15,253 nt of DNA from assembly GCA_012838715.1 (NCBI GenBank), contig DUOR01000102.1:1-15253 (forward strand). Reading direction: 5' to 3'. The notes under the pieces are model-generated. The model was given only the letters and a program-made list of their open reading frames with translations, was not told the DNA's origin and made no database searches. This DNA comes from Actinomycetales bacterium. Its GTDB lineage: Bacteria > Actinomycetota > Actinomycetes > Mycobacteriales > Mycobacteriaceae. This document shows, piece after piece, positions 13,403 to 15,253 of this stretch; position 1 is the stretch's first letter, and each line of letters starts with the position of its first letter. The position numbers were made by a program, and so were the translations under genes.

Positions 13403-14182
13403 ATGTACGCAGAGGAACGCAGGCGCAAGATTGCGTCGCTCACGGCCGTGGAGGGCCGCGTCACGGTGTCCGATCTGGCGCACCACTTCGACGTCACCGC
13501 CGAAACCATCCGCCGTGACCTGGCGCAGCTCGACGCCGAGGGCGCGGTGCACCGCGTCCACGGTGGCGCCGTCGCCGCGAAGTCGTTCCAGACCGTCGAG
13601 GTCAGCGTCGACGCCCGCAAGAAGGCGCAGAAGGACGCGAAGCGTTCGATTGCGCGGGCGGCCATCGATTTCCTGCCGACCTCCGGTGGCGGGGTGTTCC
13701 TCGATGCCGGCACGACCACCGAGGCCCTCGCCGAACTCATGTCGGTGTTCCCGGAGGAGAGGCACTGGTCGGTGGTCACCAATTCGCTGCCCTCGGCGCT
13801 GACCCTCGCGGCCGCCCCCTACATCGAGCTGCAGCTGCTCGGCGGCCAGGTCCGCGCCATCACGCAGGCCGTCGTCGGCGACGCCGCCCTGCGCGCGCTG
13901 GCGCTGATGCGCGCCGACGTCGCCTTCATCGGCTCCAACGCCCTGACCATCGACCACGGCCTGTCCACCGCCGACCCGCAGGAGGCGGCGGTGAAGCGGG
14001 CGATGATCACCAACGCCCGCAAGGTCGTGGTCATGTGCGATTCGACGAAGCTGGGCCGCGATTTCCTGGTCAGCTTCGCCGCCCTCGACGACATCGACGT
14101 GGTCATCACCGACCCGTCGGCGCCGCAGGGTTTCCTCGATGAGCTGGCCGAGCACGACCTGGAGGTCATCGTCGCCCGATGA
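13403..14182 (+). CDS. fruR: DeoR-family transcriptional regulator, probably FruR of the fructose PTS operon
   Basis: The 259-residue protein opens with MYAEERRRKIASL and the DeoR helix-turn-helix (residues about 1-58, with VSDLAHHFDVTAETIRRDL as the recognition part). The family signature GAVHRVHGGAV follows. The C-terminal sugar-phosphate-sensing DeoRC domain (about 75-235) contains FLDAGTTTEALAELM, TNSLPSAL, FIGSNALTIDHGLST and VVMCDSTKLGRDFL. The ATG has a good ribosome-binding site (GGGAGG, 5-6 bases away). The TGA overlaps the fruK ATG, so the two are translationally coupled. Such regulators usually release DNA when they bind fructose-1-phosphate or a related phosphate. Its position next to fruK-ptsF matches C. 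glutamicum FruR (cg2118) better than SugR (cg2115), but with only one DeoR protein visible here it could do both jobs. Confidence 0.9.
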   Translation: MYAEERRRKIASLTAVEGRVTVSDLAHHFDVTAETIRRDLAQLDAEGAVHRVHGGAVAAKSFQTVEVSVDARKKAQKDAKRSIARAAIDFLPTSGGGVFLDAGTTTEALAELMSVFPEERHWSVVTNSLPSALTLAAAPYIELQLLGGQVRAITQAVVGDAALRALALMRADVAFIGSNALTIDHGLSTADPQEAAVKRAMITNARKVVVMCDSTKLGRDFLVSFAALDDIDVVITDPSAPQGFLDELAEHDLEVIVAR

Positions 14183-15144
14183 TCCTCACCCTCACCGCGA
14201 ACCCGTCCATCGATCGCACCACCACCATTTCCGGCCCGCTGGAGCGCGGCGGCGTGTACCGCCTCGCCATGGGGGTGGACGTGCCCGGCGGGAAGGGGGT
14301 GAACGTGTCCACGGCGGTGCACAAGGCGGGCCGCGCCACGATGGCGCTGTACCCGGCGGCGCGCACGGGCCGCTTCTCCCGGCTGCTGGCGGAGAAGGGC
14401 ATCCCGCACGAGGCCATTGACGTCGCCGACGAGGCGCGCGTGAACATCACCATCGTCGAGGACGACGGCACCACCACGAAACTGAACACCCCGGGTGCGC
14501 CGCTGCCGCAGAGCGTCGCCGACCGGGTGCTGGACCGGTTGGCGCATCACGCCGCGGATTCCTCCTGGGTGGTGCTCGCGGGGTCGCTGCCCCCGGGCGC
14601 GCCCACGGATTTCTACGCCACCTGCATCCGCCACCTCCGCGCGACGCACCCGGAGGTCGGCATCGCCGTGGACACCTCCGACGCCGCGCTGGCGGCGCTC
14701 GCCGACAACCTCCCCGACGCCGCCCCCGAGGTCCTCGCCCCCAACGGCGTCGAGCTCGGGCAGCTCGCCGGCATCGACGGCAATGAGCTGGAGCGCCGCG
14801 CCGCCGACGGCCATCTCTCGCCCGTCGTCGCCGCCGCCCGCCGCCTCAACGAGCGCGGGGTCGGCGAGGTGCTGGTCACCCTCGGTGCGGTGGGCGCGGT
14901 CCTCGTGCTTGCCGACGGCCCCGCCCTGGCGGCCGCCCCGCCGCCCATCGTCCCGGCCTCCACGGTCGGCGCCGGCGATTCGGCCCTGGCCGGGTATCTG
15001 CTGGCCCGCGAGGAGGGCCTCGATCCGGCGGGCACCCTGGCCCGCGCGGTCGCGTACGGCTCGGCGGCGACCGCTCTGCCGGGCACTTCCCTGCCGGACC
15101 CCGACGAGACGCACCCCGAGCTCGTCGCGATCCGCGAACTCTGA
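14179..15144 (+). CDS. fruK: 1-phosphofructokinase FruK (PfkB family)
   Basis: FruK phosphorylates fructose-1-phosphate, made by PtsF, to fructose-1,6-bisphosphate with ATP in the cytoplasm. The 321-residue protein starts MILTLTANPSIDRT, typical of 1-phosphofructokinases. The PfkB signature 1 region is VPGGKGVNVS (35-44), KLNTPG (101-106) and LAGSLPPG (133-140) follow, and signature 2 is STVGAGDSALAGYL (261-274) with catalytic base Asp267. Length and motifs are normal. The ATG overlaps the fruR stop (ATGA), which indicates coupled translation. ptsF starts 18 bases after its stop. Tagatose-6-phosphate kinase is a family alternative but is unlikely in this context. Confidence 0.95.
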   Translation: MILTLTANPSIDRTTTISGPLERGGVYRLAMGVDVPGGKGVNVSTAVHKAGRATMALYPAARTGRFSRLLAEKGIPHEAIDVADEARVNITIVEDDGTTTKLNTPGAPLPQSVADRVLDRLAHHAADSSWVVLAGSLPPGAPTDFYATCIRHLRATHPEVGIAVDTSDAALAALADNLPDAAPEVLAPNGVELGQLAGIDGNELERRAADGHLSPVVAAARRLNERGVGEVLVTLGAVGAVLVLADGPALAAAPPPIVPASTVGAGDSALAGYLLAREEGLDPAGTLARAVAYGSAATALPGTSLPDPDETHPELVAIREL

Positions 15145-15162
15145 CTCCGGACGGGATTCCCC

Positions 15163-15253
15163 ATGTCTTCGCAGGTCATCACGCCTGAATTGGTCACTTT
15201 GGACGTTGCCCCGGGTTCGTCGCCCGCGGCGGTCATCCGGCATCTGGCGGTGC
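15163..15253 (+). CDS. ptsF: PTS fructose-specific Enzyme II (PtsF), N-terminus only, cut by window end
   Basis: Only the first 30 codons are present. The sequence begins MSSQVITPELVTLDVAPGSS and continues PAAVIRHLAV. This fits the start of a fructose EIIA domain, where a short strand ending in LD precedes a helix that includes a conserved I--LA pattern. It follows fruK by 18 bases in the expected fruR-fruK-ptsF order. The ribosome-binding site is weak (ACGGGA, about 15151-15156). The call depends mostly on context, because the phosphohistidine and membrane domains lie beyond the window. Confidence 0.75.
   Translation, partial: MSSQVITPELVTLDVAPGSSPAAVIRHLAV

Noticed and set aside
11695..13518. 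A 607-codon plus-strand open frame opposite ptsI, and a 532-codon one at 11100-12698
   Set aside because: Both are Ser/Ala/Pro- or Arg-rich shadows. ptsI has complete catalytic motifs on the minus strand, and the shadows cross gene boundaries.
13819..15243. A 474-codon minus-strand open frame opposite fruR-fruK-ptsF
   Set aside because: It spans three real genes, is low in complexity and has no family signature.

Overview
The window is about 15 kb of high-GC actinobacterial chromosome, most likely from a Corynebacterium. The main reason is gene order: hrpA, nrdR and a small membrane-protein gene diverging from lexA are followed by ptsI and a fruR-fruK-ptsF fructose PTS cluster. This resembles the lexA/PTS neighbourhood of C. 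glutamicum and, for the lexA part, of mycobacteria. The genus is inferred from synteny and GC content. No rRNA, tRNA, insertion sequence, integrase, phage gene or CRISPR array was seen, so this is ordinary core chromosome with a few locally unusual non-coding elements.

Left part (1-4993). A serine beta-lactamase-fold hydrolase is cut by the window edge. Next comes a baeRF-type (bacterial release-factor-like) protein gene, apparently leaderless. A gene-poor stretch of about 400 bases follows; it carries a 26-bp direct repeat and an array of a 12-bp unit that forms a near-perfect 26-bp inverted repeat. Then come a 52-residue acidic protein gene with its own ribosome-binding site and a strong terminator, a DUF4259 protein gene and an NhaC-superfamily Na+/H+ antiporter-type transporter gene, the last two on the minus strand.

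Middle part (4994-11280). A full-length HrpA DEAH-box RNA helicase converges on nrdR, the repressor of ribonucleotide reductase genes. nrdR lies downstream of a small single-pass membrane protein gene that occupies the divS/chiZ position. That gene diverges from lexA. The intergenic region holds a good SOS-box match overlapping the lexA promoter, and two TGTTCGA half-sites beside the divS-side promoter. DNA-damage response, division arrest and dNTP supply are therefore physically grouped.

Right part (11281-15253). ptsI (Enzyme I, minus strand) diverges from a DeoR-family regulator (fruR-like). The regulator overlaps fruK (1-phosphofructokinase) by 4 bp, and ptsF (fructose Enzyme II) begins just after and runs off the window. 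Enzyme I passes phosphate from PEP through HPr to PtsF. PtsF imports fructose as fructose-1-phosphate, and FruK makes fructose-1,6-bisphosphate. The regulator presumably responds to a fructose phosphate. The ptsI-fruR intergenic region contains a helically phased array of TGTCAG-like half-sites beside ptsI and a good sigma70-type promoter beside fruR.

No clearly new multi-gene system was found. The best leads are the 12-bp repeat array at 2347-2462, the phased TGTCAG array upstream of ptsI, the 18-bp repeat that extends NrdR, and the divS-position protein that lacks a visible LysM domain.
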